From Cupriavidus metallidurans CH34 (lineage in GTDB: Bacteria; Pseudomonadota; Gammaproteobacteria; Burkholderiales; Burkholderiaceae), in NCBI RefSeq assembly GCF_000196015.1, contig NC_007973.1, forward strand, positions 3,286,001 to 3,350,000: DNA of 64,000 nucleotides. Reading direction: 5' to 3'. Each line of letters starts with the position of its first letter. Within the stretch, counting starts at the first letter, position 1. The notes under the pieces are model-generated. The model did no database searches and had not been told where the DNA came from. It worked only from the letters and a program-made list of their open reading frames with translations. Position numbers and translations under genes: made by a program. This document shows positions 1 through 7,862 of this stretch, one piece after another.

Positions 1-194
1 TGGAAGCTCCATAGCGATGCCGGGCGGGATGTCCGTGAACCGTCCTTCGTGACGTGATGGGCGAGAACCGCCAGCGTTGAGGACGGCACGCATTCGCACA
101 ACCTGCCGCAGCAAGCACCAGCGTGTTCGCCAGCTCCGTCCATTGCGGCGGGGCGCTGGCCGGGCCGATCCGGCATCGACGGTTCGGCGGCATC

Positions 195-283
195 GAGGGG
201 CGCCAAGCTCGCGCGGCGGGGATGGGCCTTGCGCCGATCCCCCGGAGGCAAGCGCAGCGCGCAGCGCCGCAGGCGCGAAGGCG
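195..283. repeat. ICE intergenic repeat, type A copy 1
   Basis: GC-rich intergenic segment sharing the blocks GAGGGGCGCCAAGC, GCGCGGCGGGGAT and GGAGGCAAGCGCAGCGCG, and a GCGCGAAGGC end, with 5584-5677. It lies in the gene-free first 409 bases, where no convincing coding sequence was found. Confidence 0.6.
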
Positions 284-291
284 TGAGTGGA

Positions 292-350
292 TTGAAGCCG
301 AATGGCCGTGACAGCGAAGTCGGCACGGGGCGCAGCCCGAAAGCCCGGCG
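292..350. repeat. ICE intergenic repeat, type B copy 1
   Basis: Contains TTGAAGCCG, then a CGGCAC block and GGGGCGCAGCCC followed by AGCCCG. The same order of blocks recurs at 6619-6674. It directly precedes the GNAT gene and may form part of its leader. Confidence 0.5.
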
Positions 351-409
351 GCGCTACGCGCCGACACGCCCAGGCCGTTCTATATTTTGAGCAGGGAACG
401 CAGAACACC

Positions 410-928
410 ATGACCATCCAGCTACGACACGAAACCACGAACGACATTGCCGCTATCGAGGCCGTGACCATTGCCGCCTTCGCCGATGCGCCGCACACCA
501 GCCACACGGAGCAATTCATCGTGCGTGCATTGCGCGACGCTAGCGAACTGACGCTTTCCATCGTGGCCGAAGAACACGGCCAGGTCGTCGGCCATGTGGC
601 TCTGTCGCCGGTGACTATCACCAACGACCACGGCCACAAGGCCAAAGGCTGGTGCGGCCTGGGGCCGATCTCCGTCCTGCCGCAGAGGCAGGGGCACGGC
701 ATCGGCTCGCGCCTGATGGAACAGGCGCTGTCTGAACTGCGGGCCATGCAGGCCGAAGGCTGTGTGCTGCTCGGAGAGCCCGCGTACTACGGGCGCTTTG
801 GCTTCCAGGCCCATGCGGGCCTGCAACTGCCGGGCGTGCCGCCCGGCTATTTTCTCGCACTGGCCTTCCATGGGCCAGTGCCCGAAGGCATCGCGCAGTA
901 CAGCGATGCCTTCAACGCCGCCGCCTGA
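410..928 (+). CDS. GNAT-family N-acetyltransferase (YhbS-like)
   Basis: Predicted 172-residue acyl-CoA-dependent N-acetyltransferase. The GNAT acetyl-CoA loop is visible as QRQGHGIGSRLM around residues 93-104, preceded by the beta-strand GLGPISVLP, and a late YYGRFGF motif is typical of the YhbS group. The substrate cannot be read from sequence. I chose the ATG at 410 because homology-like sequence begins at MTIQLRHE and an AGGGA-type ribosome site lies upstream; the frame stays open further upstream but that part looks like translated repeat. It is an ICE accessory gene without obvious operon partners. Confidence 0.85.
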   Translation: MTIQLRHETTNDIAAIEAVTIAAFADAPHTSHTEQFIVRALRDASELTLSIVAEEHGQVVGHVALSPVTITNDHGHKAKGWCGLGPISVLPQRQGHGIGSRLMEQALSELRAMQAEGCVLLGEPAYYGRFGFQAHAGLQLPGVPPGYFLALAFHGPVPEGIAQYSDAFNAAA

Positions 929-1058
929 GTGCCAGTGAAGGCGGCGGCGTAATGCCCCGGCTATTCGGCTTCAACACCGGGCGCGGCCACCGCCGCGCCC
1001 GGATTATGCGTTTCACCGCGCCCAGGGCGGAACGGCCTGGGCGCGGTGCTGACGATGA

Positions 1059-1268
1059 TCATTCCTTCGTTTCGATGATCCACCACACGGCACGCGGCAA
1101 GGCGCGGCCCGTGATGGGATGTATGTCGGTGAGGTCAGCGCGGGCCGACCAGCCCGAGGGCGGTCGGTAGCCGCGCACGTCGCCATCGCCGTGCCAGCGG
1201 CGGGCGCGCACCGTGCCGGGTGCATAGACCGCCGCCATGCGCGGGCGGTTGGTGGTGGTGCGGGTCAT
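1059..1268 (-). CDS. small conserved ICE protein (hypothetical)
   Basis: A 69-residue basic protein of unknown function, rich in Arg, with a WHGDGDVRGYRPPSGW segment in the middle. The ATG at 1268 is preceded by AAGGAG at a good distance, so I prefer it over the upstream in-frame start. It lies directly downstream of the parB-like gene on the same strand, 62 bases after its stop, and is probably cotranscribed with it. I recognise no catalytic motif. Confidence 0.6.
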   Translation of the reverse strand: MTRTTTNRPRMAAVYAPGTVRARRWHGDGDVRGYRPPSGWSARADLTDIHPITGRALPRAVWWIIETKE

Positions 1269-1330
1269 GGGGGCTTCTCCTTGCAGCGAAGCGCCCCGGT
1301 CGAAGCCGGGGCGCTTGCCTTCGGCGTGGG

Positions 1331-3397
1331 TCAAGCGGCCAGCGCCTCGGCGGGTTCATCCGCCATTGCCTCGGCATCCTCCGGGGCGTCCTGCTCCGGG
1401 CCTGCCTCCTGCGCGCTTTCCTTCACTGCCTGCTGCGGGCCTTCGACCTTAAAGATGGCAGGCATCCAACCCGCGCCATCGGCCAGCCGCTCGGCTTCGC
1501 TGGCAATGTCGGCCTTCTTCAGCTTCGCCAGCCGGGAAACCTGATCGGGCGCGTACTCGCCCACGGCTTGCAGAACTGCCGCCTTCGGAACGTGCTTGAA
1601 ATACCCCTCGGCGGTCGGCTGCCACCATGCGGCCATGTCGAGGCCCACGGCCTGCGCCAGTTCCTCGCCGGGCTGGTGCGGTGTGGCGCGAGGCGTCACC
1701 ACGTCCACCGTGGAAGCCACGCACACGGCCAGCAGCTTGACCAGTTCGCCTTGCTCCATCGCCAGCAGCGCGGCAAACAGTTCGGCGCTGTCCTCGGGCA
1801 GCTTGCCGCTCCACGCCTGCTGCAATTCACGCAGCGCCACAGCGGCGGGTGACTCGGGCCAGTCCGGGGCCATGCCGTCCAGCCGGTCTTGGACTTTCAG
1901 GCTCACGCCCAGCGGCAGGTCGCGCCCGTAGTAGCGGCCCTGCAAGACGGTCTGCACCATGCCATGCACCAGCGCGGCCACCGCCACCTGCGGATGCCGG
2001 GCCACCTCGATTTGCAGCGCGGCGGTGCGATGGGCGCTCAGGCGCTGGGCCAGTCGGTCGGAAATCGCTGCTGCCTTGGGCGGCTCGTCGTCCTCGCCTT
2101 CGTCATCGTTCGCGGCATCTGGGTCGCTGAACCCTTGGCGCAGCTTCTCCAGTGTGCGCAGTGCCTTGGCCTCGGCCTCGCGCAGCAGTCCGCGATGAAT
2201 CACCACCTCGCCGTTGCGGCCGATGGTGACGATGGCCCCGGCTGCGGCCTTCACGTTCGCGCCGTACCCCTGCAAGCCGTCTTCCAGCGCCTGCAACTGC
2301 TCGCCCAGCCGCTCGCCTTCCTCTTGCAGCGCATCGGCCTTGTCCTCGTCGTCGGCGTCCGTCGCGGCATCAATGGCTTCGGCCACCTCCTGCATCTTGG
2401 CTTGCAGCCTCTCGATGCGCTGTGCTTCGCGCTTGTTCGGCTCGCGGCGCTCCCTCGGCGCACGCTGGAAGGCGTGCAGATCGGCATGGGTCACGCCCGG
2501 CGTGGCATCAGCCCAAGCCCAGCCCTCGGCCTTCACCTCTGCGGCGATGCCCGCCAGCTTGTCTTGCGCCAGTCGTTCCAGCAGCGCGGCGTCGGTCAGG
2601 TACACGCCTGCATCGCCCTCCGCGAACAGGTCGCGGCGGATGCCGCCGCCCGCCTGCTCGTAGGTGTCCAGCCCGACGAAGCGCACCAGCGGATGCCGGT
2701 AGGCGTCAATCTCGCGCTCCGTCAGACGTTCGCGCAAGTGCGAGGGTTGGCGCTGCCATTGCGGCGCATCGTAGAACGCGCATTCCTGCGCGGCGTGGTC
2801 GTCGGTGATGGAGAGCGCCATCAGCTGATCGAGGCTCACGGCATCGGCCCGGTAGTCCTCCATCAAACGCGGCGAGACATTGGCGAGCTTCAAGCGGCGC
2901 TGCACCACCAGCGGCGTAACGGAGAAATCCGCCGCAATGTCCTCAATCGGTCGGCCTTCGGCCACCAGCGCGGCGAAGGCTTCAAACTGGTCTGCTGGGT
3001 GCATGGCTTCGCGCTGCACGTTCTCGGTCAGGCTGGCGGTGCGGGCCGTGCCATCGGCCACCTGCAGGCAAGGCACGTCCCAATCCTTGGCGATACGGTG
3101 CTTCTTTGCCAGCAGCTTGAGGGCCGCAAAGCGTCGGCCACCTGCCACCACCTCGTAATGCAGGTCATCGGCGGCGGGAATCACGATCAGGTTTTGCAGC
3201 AGGCCCACGCGCTGAATGCTCGCGGCCAGCTCGGGGATGGACATGCGCGGGACGGTCTTGCGCACGTTGCGGCCCGTGGGGCGCAGCACCAGCCGCGACA
3301 GCGGAACCAGAATCATGTGCTTGCTCGGGTCGGCGGCTTGCAGCACGTTTGCGCGGCTGTCGAGGGCTTGAGCTTCGGTGTAAGTAACGGCGTTCAT
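1331..3397 (-). CDS. ParB/RepB/Spo0J-type partition protein of the ICE
   Basis: A 688-residue ParB-family protein. Residues about 30-125 form the ParB N-terminal domain, with the GLLQNLIVIP and VVAGGRRFAAL motifs (the GERR-like box reads GGRR). A LTENVQRE helix and a helix-turn-helix (IEDIAADFSVTPLVVQRRL) follow at about 125-190. The long C-terminal half is acidic, with coiled-coil potential near 310-350. It is much longer than plasmid ParB proteins, as is usual for the orphan ParB proteins of Tn4371-like ICEs. The ATG at 3397 has a GGAGA site. A likely role is stabilising or regulating the excised element; no ParA partner is in the window. Confidence 0.88.
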   Translation of the reverse strand: MNAVTYTEAQALDSRANVLQAADPSKHMILVPLSRLVLRPTGRNVRKTVPRMSIPELAASIQRVGLLQNLIVIPAADDLHYEVVAGGRRFAALKLLAKKHRIAKDWDVPCLQVADGTARTASLTENVQREAMHPADQFEAFAALVAEGRPIEDIAADFSVTPLVVQRRLKLANVSPRLMEDYRADAVSLDQLMALSITDDHAAQECAFYDAPQWQRQPSHLRERLTEREIDAYRHPLVRFVGLDTYEQAGGGIRRDLFAEGDAGVYLTDAALLERLAQDKLAGIAAEVKAEGWAWADATPGVTHADLHAFQRAPRERREPNKREAQRIERLQAKMQEVAEAIDAATDADDEDKADALQEEGERLGEQLQALEDGLQGYGANVKAAAGAIVTIGRNGEVVIHRGLLREAEAKALRTLEKLRQGFSDPDAANDDEGEDDEPPKAAAISDRLAQRLSAHRTAALQIEVARHPQVAVAALVHGMVQTVLQGRYYGRDLPLGVSLKVQDRLDGMAPDWPESPAAVALRELQQAWSGKLPEDSAELFAALLAMEQGELVKLLAVCVASTVDVVTPRATPHQPGEELAQAVGLDMAAWWQPTAEGYFKHVPKAAVLQAVGEYAPDQVSRLAKLKKADIASEAERLADGAGWMPAIFKVEGPQQAVKESAQEAGPEQDAPEDAEAMADEPAEALAA

Positions 3398-3472
3398 GGT
3401 GAATCTCCAATCAAGTGAAACAAGGGAATGGAGGGGAAACCGCCCCTCCGGCGGGGAACACGTCAGAGGGGG

Positions 3473-4300
3473 TCAGGCCTTGAGGGCGCGCATGCCATCG
3501 GCCAGCAGCCACAGGGCGCGGTTCAGGCGAATGTCCGAATCAATGCCCTGCACGGGGCGGGTCTGCTGTCTGCGGCCATTGGCGGCGCGGCCATGCAATC
3601 CGCCCTTGGTCAGGTTCTCCTGCGTGCGGTTGAACACGCTCCACAGGTCGGGGCGGCGGTCGTCGAAGCGGCGCGGCATCAGGATTTGCGATTCCGTGAC
3701 GGGCGCGGGCTTGGTTGGGTCGTCGTACTTGAGGGCCAGCGCGGCGCGGGCGAACACTTCCGATTCCCCGGCATCCAGCGTGATGGCCTGCATGGATTCG
3801 CGCGATTCCTGCGCATGCTCGAAGCCGCTCAGCACCTGATAGGCGCCCTCGATGACATGGCCCGCCACGTCGCCCTTGTGGGGCACGCGCACATCGCCCA
3901 CGGTGTCGCCGCAGACAAGGCCATTGCTGCAAACGAAGCGGAACATGCCACCCAGTAATTGATAGCTGCTCGTGCCGTCGTGCGAGTTCAGCAGGATGAT
4001 TTCATTGGCTTCGCGGGCGTTGATCTGGTTGGCGTGGCGCAGGCGCAGCATGTGTTTCGTGTGCTCGCGCCGGCCCTCGTTGCGAACGCGGGTCTGGCAC
4101 ACCATGAAGGGCTGAAACCCCTCTTTGCGAAGCTCGGTCAGCACGGCGGCGGTGGGGATGTAGCTGTACCGCTCGGAACGGCTTTCATGGGGGGCATCCG
4201 CGAAGATGGACGGGGCCACGCGGCGGATCTGGTCATCGGACAGCGGGGAGTCGCTGCGCAATGCGGGGGAATGGGAAGCGAAGCGGGATGCGAGTTGCAT
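3473..4300 (-). CDS. DUF932 domain protein (phage/plasmid-related)
   Basis: A 275-residue protein of the DUF932 family common in ICEs and plasmids. Visible family features are RYSYIPTAAVL near the N-terminus, the central LRLRHAN and EIILLNSHDGTSSYQ segments, and FRFVCSNGLVCGD. The biochemical function is not known. The ATG at 4300 follows AGGAG; an in-frame extension to 4441 has no ribosome site and no family-like sequence. It sits 75 bases upstream of the parB-like gene in the same direction, so both are probably one backbone operon. Confidence 0.85.
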   Translation of the reverse strand: MQLASRFASHSPALRSDSPLSDDQIRRVAPSIFADAPHESRSERYSYIPTAAVLTELRKEGFQPFMVCQTRVRNEGRREHTKHMLRLRHANQINAREANEIILLNSHDGTSSYQLLGGMFRFVCSNGLVCGDTVGDVRVPHKGDVAGHVIEGAYQVLSGFEHAQESRESMQAITLDAGESEVFARAALALKYDDPTKPAPVTESQILMPRRFDDRRPDLWSVFNRTQENLTKGGLHGRAANGRRQQTRPVQGIDSDIRLNRALWLLADGMRALKA

Positions 4301-4866
4301 GGTCTTTCTCCTGAACAAAAAGGCTGTTGAAGAAAACCGCACACCGGATTCCAAGATTCGAAGCCCAGCCTTTCGGCTGTTCGGTGCGGTCGGCGCGAGG
4401 AACCCGGTTGGCCCTGTTGCCACCGTCTTTCCTGAGTTCATCGCCCGCGACGAAAGGGAGCGCGCGGACGGGGGCCGTCAAGGAAACAAGCGCAGGGTGG
4501 GGCGGCCCGCAGGCGCAGCCGAGGACACGGCCCTGCGCGCCTTGACGGCACACGGCCGCGGGCTACAGTCGCGGACAAGGTGATGAAGTCAGGGAAGAGG
4601 ACTGGACATGGCAACGGCCATCCCACAAGCCGACCGCACGGCAAGCGAAGCGCGCAGGCTCGAAGCTGGAAGCCGGGCCGGAGGCGTCAGCCGAACGGAG
4701 TGAGGGAACGATCGAAGCCCGAAGGGGGCGAGACGCCGCAGGCGGCTCGATGCGCTAGCACGAGAGCGCGACCGGCCATCTCCCAGGTGGCCGGGGACGC
4801 CCACATGACTTCAATGAAATCCCCGTGGACAGCTACCCACCCAGCCATCGGCAAAATGGCAATGGC
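4301..4866. other. gene-free ICE interval with repeat fragments
   Basis: No credible coding sequence. It holds the promoter region of the DUF932 gene and a GC-rich repeat (4642-4668, CAAGCGAAGCGCGCAGG) that recurs in slightly altered form at 6567-6592. Frames open here show no ribosome site or family-like protein sequence. Confidence 0.5.
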
Positions 4867-5088
4867 ATGGACATACGAGCCCTACAAGACGATGAACTGA
4901 TGGCCCAGGCCCGAGACTGGCGGCAACGGGCACTGCGCGGCGAGAAGGACGCACGCGGCCTCGCGCACGAACTGGAATGCGAAGTGCGCCGGCGCTTCCC
5001 CAGGAACAATGCGCCCCATGCACTGCCGCCGATCCAATTGCTCGGCGCCGTGCCGCAAACACCCCAGCGGCGCTGGAAGCCCTGGTAA
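4867..5088 (+). CDS. small conserved ICE protein (hypothetical)
   Basis: A 73-residue, mostly helical, charged protein (MDIRALQDDELMAQARDW followed by a basic RRRF stretch). Such short proteins recur beside DUF932/parB genes in Tn4371-like elements, which I recall rather than tested. The start is uncertain: ATG at 4867 matches the conserved-looking beginning, while a GTG at 4825 would add 14 residues; neither has a strong ribosome site. Function unknown. Confidence 0.55.
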   Translation: MDIRALQDDELMAQARDWRQRALRGEKDARGLAHELECEVRRRFPRNNAPHALPPIQLLGAVPQTPQRRWKPW

Positions 5089-5235
5089 GCACCGGCTCAA
5101 AGGCAGCCCGCCCGCATGACTGCGCCACGGCCGATCGGCGCTGATCCCGAAATCCCCCCGAAATAGCGCGAATTTCGAGTGGCCCGGTCACGGGCCAATG
5201 CCTACCGTGGAATCTCCACCTTCTGGAGAACCACC

Positions 5236-5535
5236 ATGAGCGATCCCATGCAACCCGGAACGCCTGCGCCTGGAGCAGAAGGGCCTGGCATCTTTCTGCC
5301 GACCCTCATCTGGACCACCGACCGCAAGACGGTAGGCAACGAGATGCAGCGCCTGCTGGGACGGCGCGCACAGCTCAACGTCCTGCTGTCCGCCTCCGAA
5401 GAAACGGACGACGGCACCACCTGGTACGCAATGGCCCAGGCCACGCTGAACCAGCTGGACTGCGATATCGAACGTCTCTTCGAGTGGCTGGGCGACTACG
5501 AACCCGACACACCCACGCCCGAAGTGCCATCGTAA
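5236..5535 (+). CDS. small acidic ICE protein (hypothetical)
   Basis: A 99-residue acidic protein. After a Pro-rich N-terminus it has a helical core (GNEMQRLLGRRAQLNVLLSA) and an ERLFEWLGDYEPD C-terminal part. The ATG at 5236 follows TGGAG at good spacing, so translation is likely. It has no signal peptide, membrane segment or catalytic motif that I recognise. It shares orientation with the preceding small gene. Confidence 0.65.
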   Translation: MSDPMQPGTPAPGAEGPGIFLPTLIWTTDRKTVGNEMQRLLGRRAQLNVLLSASEETDDGTTWYAMAQATLNQLDCDIERLFEWLGDYEPDTPTPEVPS

Positions 5536-5583
5536 TGTCCGGCATGAAGGGAGCGATCCGGCACCAGCCGGTTCGCTGCGCGA

Positions 5584-5677
5584 GAGGGGCGCCAAGCCTG
5601 CGCGGCGGGGATAGCCCGCAGGGCTTTCCCCTGGAGGCAAGCGCAGCGCGTAGCGCCCCGCCAGGGGCGCGAAGGCA
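5584..5677. repeat. ICE intergenic repeat, type A copy 2
   Basis: Second copy of the GC-rich segment seen at 195-283. Its left end carries GAGGGGCGCCAAGC and its right end GCGCGAAGGC; internal differences are small insertions. It fills the gap between two convergent small genes, where it could act as a structured terminator. Confidence 0.6.
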
Positions 5678-5956
5678 TCAGGCCGGGTCGTCGGGGCGCA
5701 GGCTGGCTTCCGACACCAGCATCCACGGCGATGACGAGTCCAGCAGGTAGCGCGCACCGCGCGCGTACAGGCCCGAAAGTCCGCTGGGACGATAAAACCC
5801 GGTGACGCGGCACCGGAACTGTGCGCCAAACCCGTTGGTATAGATCACCGCGTCGCCGAGCGCAAAGCGCAAGGGCTGGCCGTTCTCCGGTGGGAACGGC
5901 TTGAACGCATCATGCTCTGCCGTGATTTCGAGGATGTAGTCGTGGTGGCTGCTCAT
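5678..5956 (-). CDS. small conserved ICE protein (hypothetical)
   Basis: A 92-residue protein with alternating short strands (LRFALGDAVIYTNGFGAQF, then RVTGFYRP), suggesting a small beta-barrel or SH3-like fold; this is inference. The ATG at 5956 has a strong AGGAGG ribosome site. The stop touches the repeat at 5584-5677. It is downstream of the DUF2958 gene on the same strand, 63 bases away, and probably cotranscribed. Function unknown. Confidence 0.65.
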   Translation of the reverse strand: MSSHHDYILEITAEHDAFKPFPPENGQPLRFALGDAVIYTNGFGAQFRCRVTGFYRPSGLSGLYARGARYLLDSSSPWMLVSEASLRPDDPA

Positions 5957-6019
5957 GGCCTTGACCTCCTGAAATGATTGAGAACGCTCAGGAGCGCCTT
6001 GCGGCGCCCCAGAACCAGG

Positions 6020-6370
6020 TCAGACAACGACACGCCCCGCCAGCCGCGCATCGCGCGCATAGGCGCTCAGCCGCTTCTCGGCACGAAAGTGCAGATCCCG
6101 CTCTACCGGCAAGCCCAGCCGCCCGCGCACGGTCGCCAGTTCGGAAAGACTGACCCAGCCGATTTCCGGCATCCCTAGGCCCAGGTCGCAAAGACCGAAG
6201 GCGTGATCGTGGTCATCGGGATCAATCTCGGTCAGCAGCCAGGTCGCGCCGGCATCCGGCGTGAACAGCTTGACCACTGGGGCCGGATCGAAGTCCGGGT
6301 TCTCCAAGGATTCGCGGCCGTTGGCCAGCAGCACGATGCGCTGCTCGTCCGTGATGAATGCGTGGTTCAT
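6020..6370 (-). CDS. DUF2958 domain protein
   Basis: A 116-residue protein matching the DUF2958 pattern: an N-terminal LLANGRESLENPDFDPAPVV, a TWLLTEIDPDD strand, and FGLCDLGLGMPEIGWVSL in the second half. This family is common on ICEs and plasmids beside DUF932 and ParB genes; its function is unknown. The ATG at 6370 is preceded by AGGAG. An upstream in-frame extension is possible but lacks support. Confidence 0.82.
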   Translation of the reverse strand: MNHAFITDEQRIVLLANGRESLENPDFDPAPVVKLFTPDAGATWLLTEIDPDDHDHAFGLCDLGLGMPEIGWVSLSELATVRGRLGLPVERDLHFRAEKRLSAYARDARLAGRVVV

Positions 6371-6746
6371 GGTGAACTCCTGTAAGGTTACCGGGCGGAA
6401 TTGCCCAGCCCTTGCAGGGCACGGCGCAGCGCAAGCAGTCAAAGATCGAAGACGGCCGCCAGGCCGCAAGCGCCGAAGGTGCGCAGTCATTGACGGCGAG
6501 CACGCCGTGGCACGATGAAGGGAACAGCAAGCCGCCACACCTCACCACGCAGCCACCCCGGTATTGACAAGCGTAGCGCGCAGGTCCGAAGCGTCAGTCC
6601 AGATCAGAGCGTCCGGGCTTGAAGCCGGATGACTGCGATTCGGCACGAAGCTCGGGGCGCAGCCCATGAGCCCGACGAAGGAACGTCGGGATGCAGGCCA
6701 AGTTGTCAGCAGGCAGTTGAAAAGTGGTGCTGGCCTTCAGGCGCTG
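6371..6746. other. gene-free junction between ICE backbone and cargo
   Basis: No coding sequence supported. It holds the upstream region of the DUF2958 gene and repeat fragments at 6567-6592 and 6619-6674. G+C falls visibly to its right, so this is probably where the cargo insertion begins. Confidence 0.45.
6619..6674. repeat. ICE intergenic repeat, type B copy 2
   Basis: Carries TTGAAGCCG, CGGCAC and GGGGCGCAGCCC followed by AGCCCG in the same order as at 292-350. It sits immediately before the low-G+C cargo block. Confidence 0.5.
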
Positions 6747-7010
6747 TCAATTTTCTTGATCTTCCGGATACGCCGCCTGGGGAATCGGCACCCAGCCATC
6801 GCGGGTGATGCCTGCCCCGATGCGTATGTTCTGGCTTTCAGTTGCCGCCCAGTGCCCACCCCGGTGCAATACGGCGCGAATCACCGACTTCCGCGGATGA
6901 TCCTCATCCGCCTTGGCAGAACTGCATATGGCATTCCAATGGTGCTTGTCCGGCATACTGTTCAACCGTGGGCCGAGCAGTTGATCCAAGACTTCGGTCG
7001 AAACGTTGTG
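6747..7010 (-). pseudogene. C-terminal part of MBL-fold hydrolase behind an in-frame TGA
   Basis: These 88 codons, including the final stop, are in the same frame as the MBL gene at 7011-7817 and continue its protein sequence across the TGA at 7011-7013. The part begins HNVSTEVLDQLLG and includes DEDHPRKSVIRA and RDGWVPIP, typical of the C-terminal part of ComEC-like MBL hydrolases. No further stop interrupts it. The simplest reading is a recent nonsense mutation (CGA to TGA or TCA to TGA). Leaky readthrough is possible because the stop is followed by C, a weak termination context. A sequencing error cannot be excluded. Confidence 0.75.
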
Positions 7011-7817
7011 TCACCCGCCGTGATGGGGCACTTGGAAATACCGAATACCTGGCAGCGCGAGTCCCACGAAAGGTGCGTAGTCGATCACCTCCTGCAGTGC
7101 TTCACGCCCGGCATCGCCAGTAAGCATGACGCGATGACCGTTCAAGACAGCCGACTGCACCACACTCATTTCATTCTCACGACTGGTCGGCTCAGGCGGG
7201 AAATATTCCTCGCCCCACAGGGACTTGATGTAGGCGGTCGCGGCCTTCACTGCCCGGAATATGCTGCTCAGCGCGCTATCAAAAGCACTTTCTTCGACAG
7301 CTTCCGGTGTCTTCGCGGAGTCCACGATCAGGTCCAAGTAGCGCCCCAGGGTAGGTGCCATGACCGCGAACGGACCGATGCTCTGCCCCTGAAGGGGGGC
7401 ATGGATTGGAATTCCCTTCTCCACCGCAATATCCTCAAGAATTGCCGTGGCATCGTAGATTGAGCGCAACTTCCGTCGCAGGGCTTCAACCGATTCATAG
7501 GTCTCAAAGCGATCGATCAACTGGTCCGCGTATATCCACGGCCGGTTGATCCAAAGATTCCTGACCGTGCATTGCTCCAGGACTTTTCGTAGTCCGTTGG
7601 CGTGATCGCGATCTGGGTGCGTGAGGATCACATGGTCGATGACTGTTGTTCCATAGTACGTCTTCAGATGCTCGACTATCTGATCACCCGTATCCAGATA
7701 CCCACCGTCAACAACGTGCACGCCCTCGGTGCCATTCACCGAGTAGCGCAGCGTGATCGCGTCCCCGCTTTTCGCTGTTTCGACGCCAAGAAAGTCGATC
7801 TCGAAGTAGTCAGCCAT
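7011..7817 (-). CDS. MBL-fold metallo-hydrolase, truncated by in-frame TGA
   Basis: A 268-residue metallo-beta-lactamase-fold protein of the ComEC/Rec2-like group, expected to be a metal-dependent hydrolase. The metal site is visible: THPDRDH (His67, Asp69, Asp71, His72), LTGD later, and PHHGG at the very end. All metal ligands therefore precede the stop, but the C-terminal part typical of the family is cut off (see 6747-7010). I chose ATG 7817, with a GAGGG site, over GTG 7862, which abuts the stop of the fusion gene. It is the third gene of the MBL/E2-E1-JAB operon, 45 bases after it. Confidence 0.8.
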   Translation of the reverse strand: MADYFEIDFLGVETAKSGDAITLRYSVNGTEGVHVVDGGYLDTGDQIVEHLKTYYGTTVIDHVILTHPDRDHANGLRKVLEQCTVRNLWINRPWIYADQLIDRFETYESVEALRRKLRSIYDATAILEDIAVEKGIPIHAPLQGQSIGPFAVMAPTLGRYLDLIVDSAKTPEAVEESAFDSALSSIFRAVKAATAYIKSLWGEEYFPPEPTSRENEMSVVQSAVLNGHRVMLTGDAGREALQEVIDYAPFVGLALPGIRYFQVPHHGG

Positions 7818-7862
7818 ACATCCCTCTTGTTTTATGCCAACAAAGTGCCGGTGGCTTTGCAC

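Noticed and set aside
1889..3418. 509-codon open frame opposite the parB-like gene
   Set aside because: The ParB motifs on the minus strand settle the coding strand.
7011..7013. Selenocysteine insertion at the in-frame TGA
   Set aside because: No SECIS-like hairpin is evident just downstream, the position is not a known catalytic Cys in MBL proteins, and no selenocysteine genes are in view.
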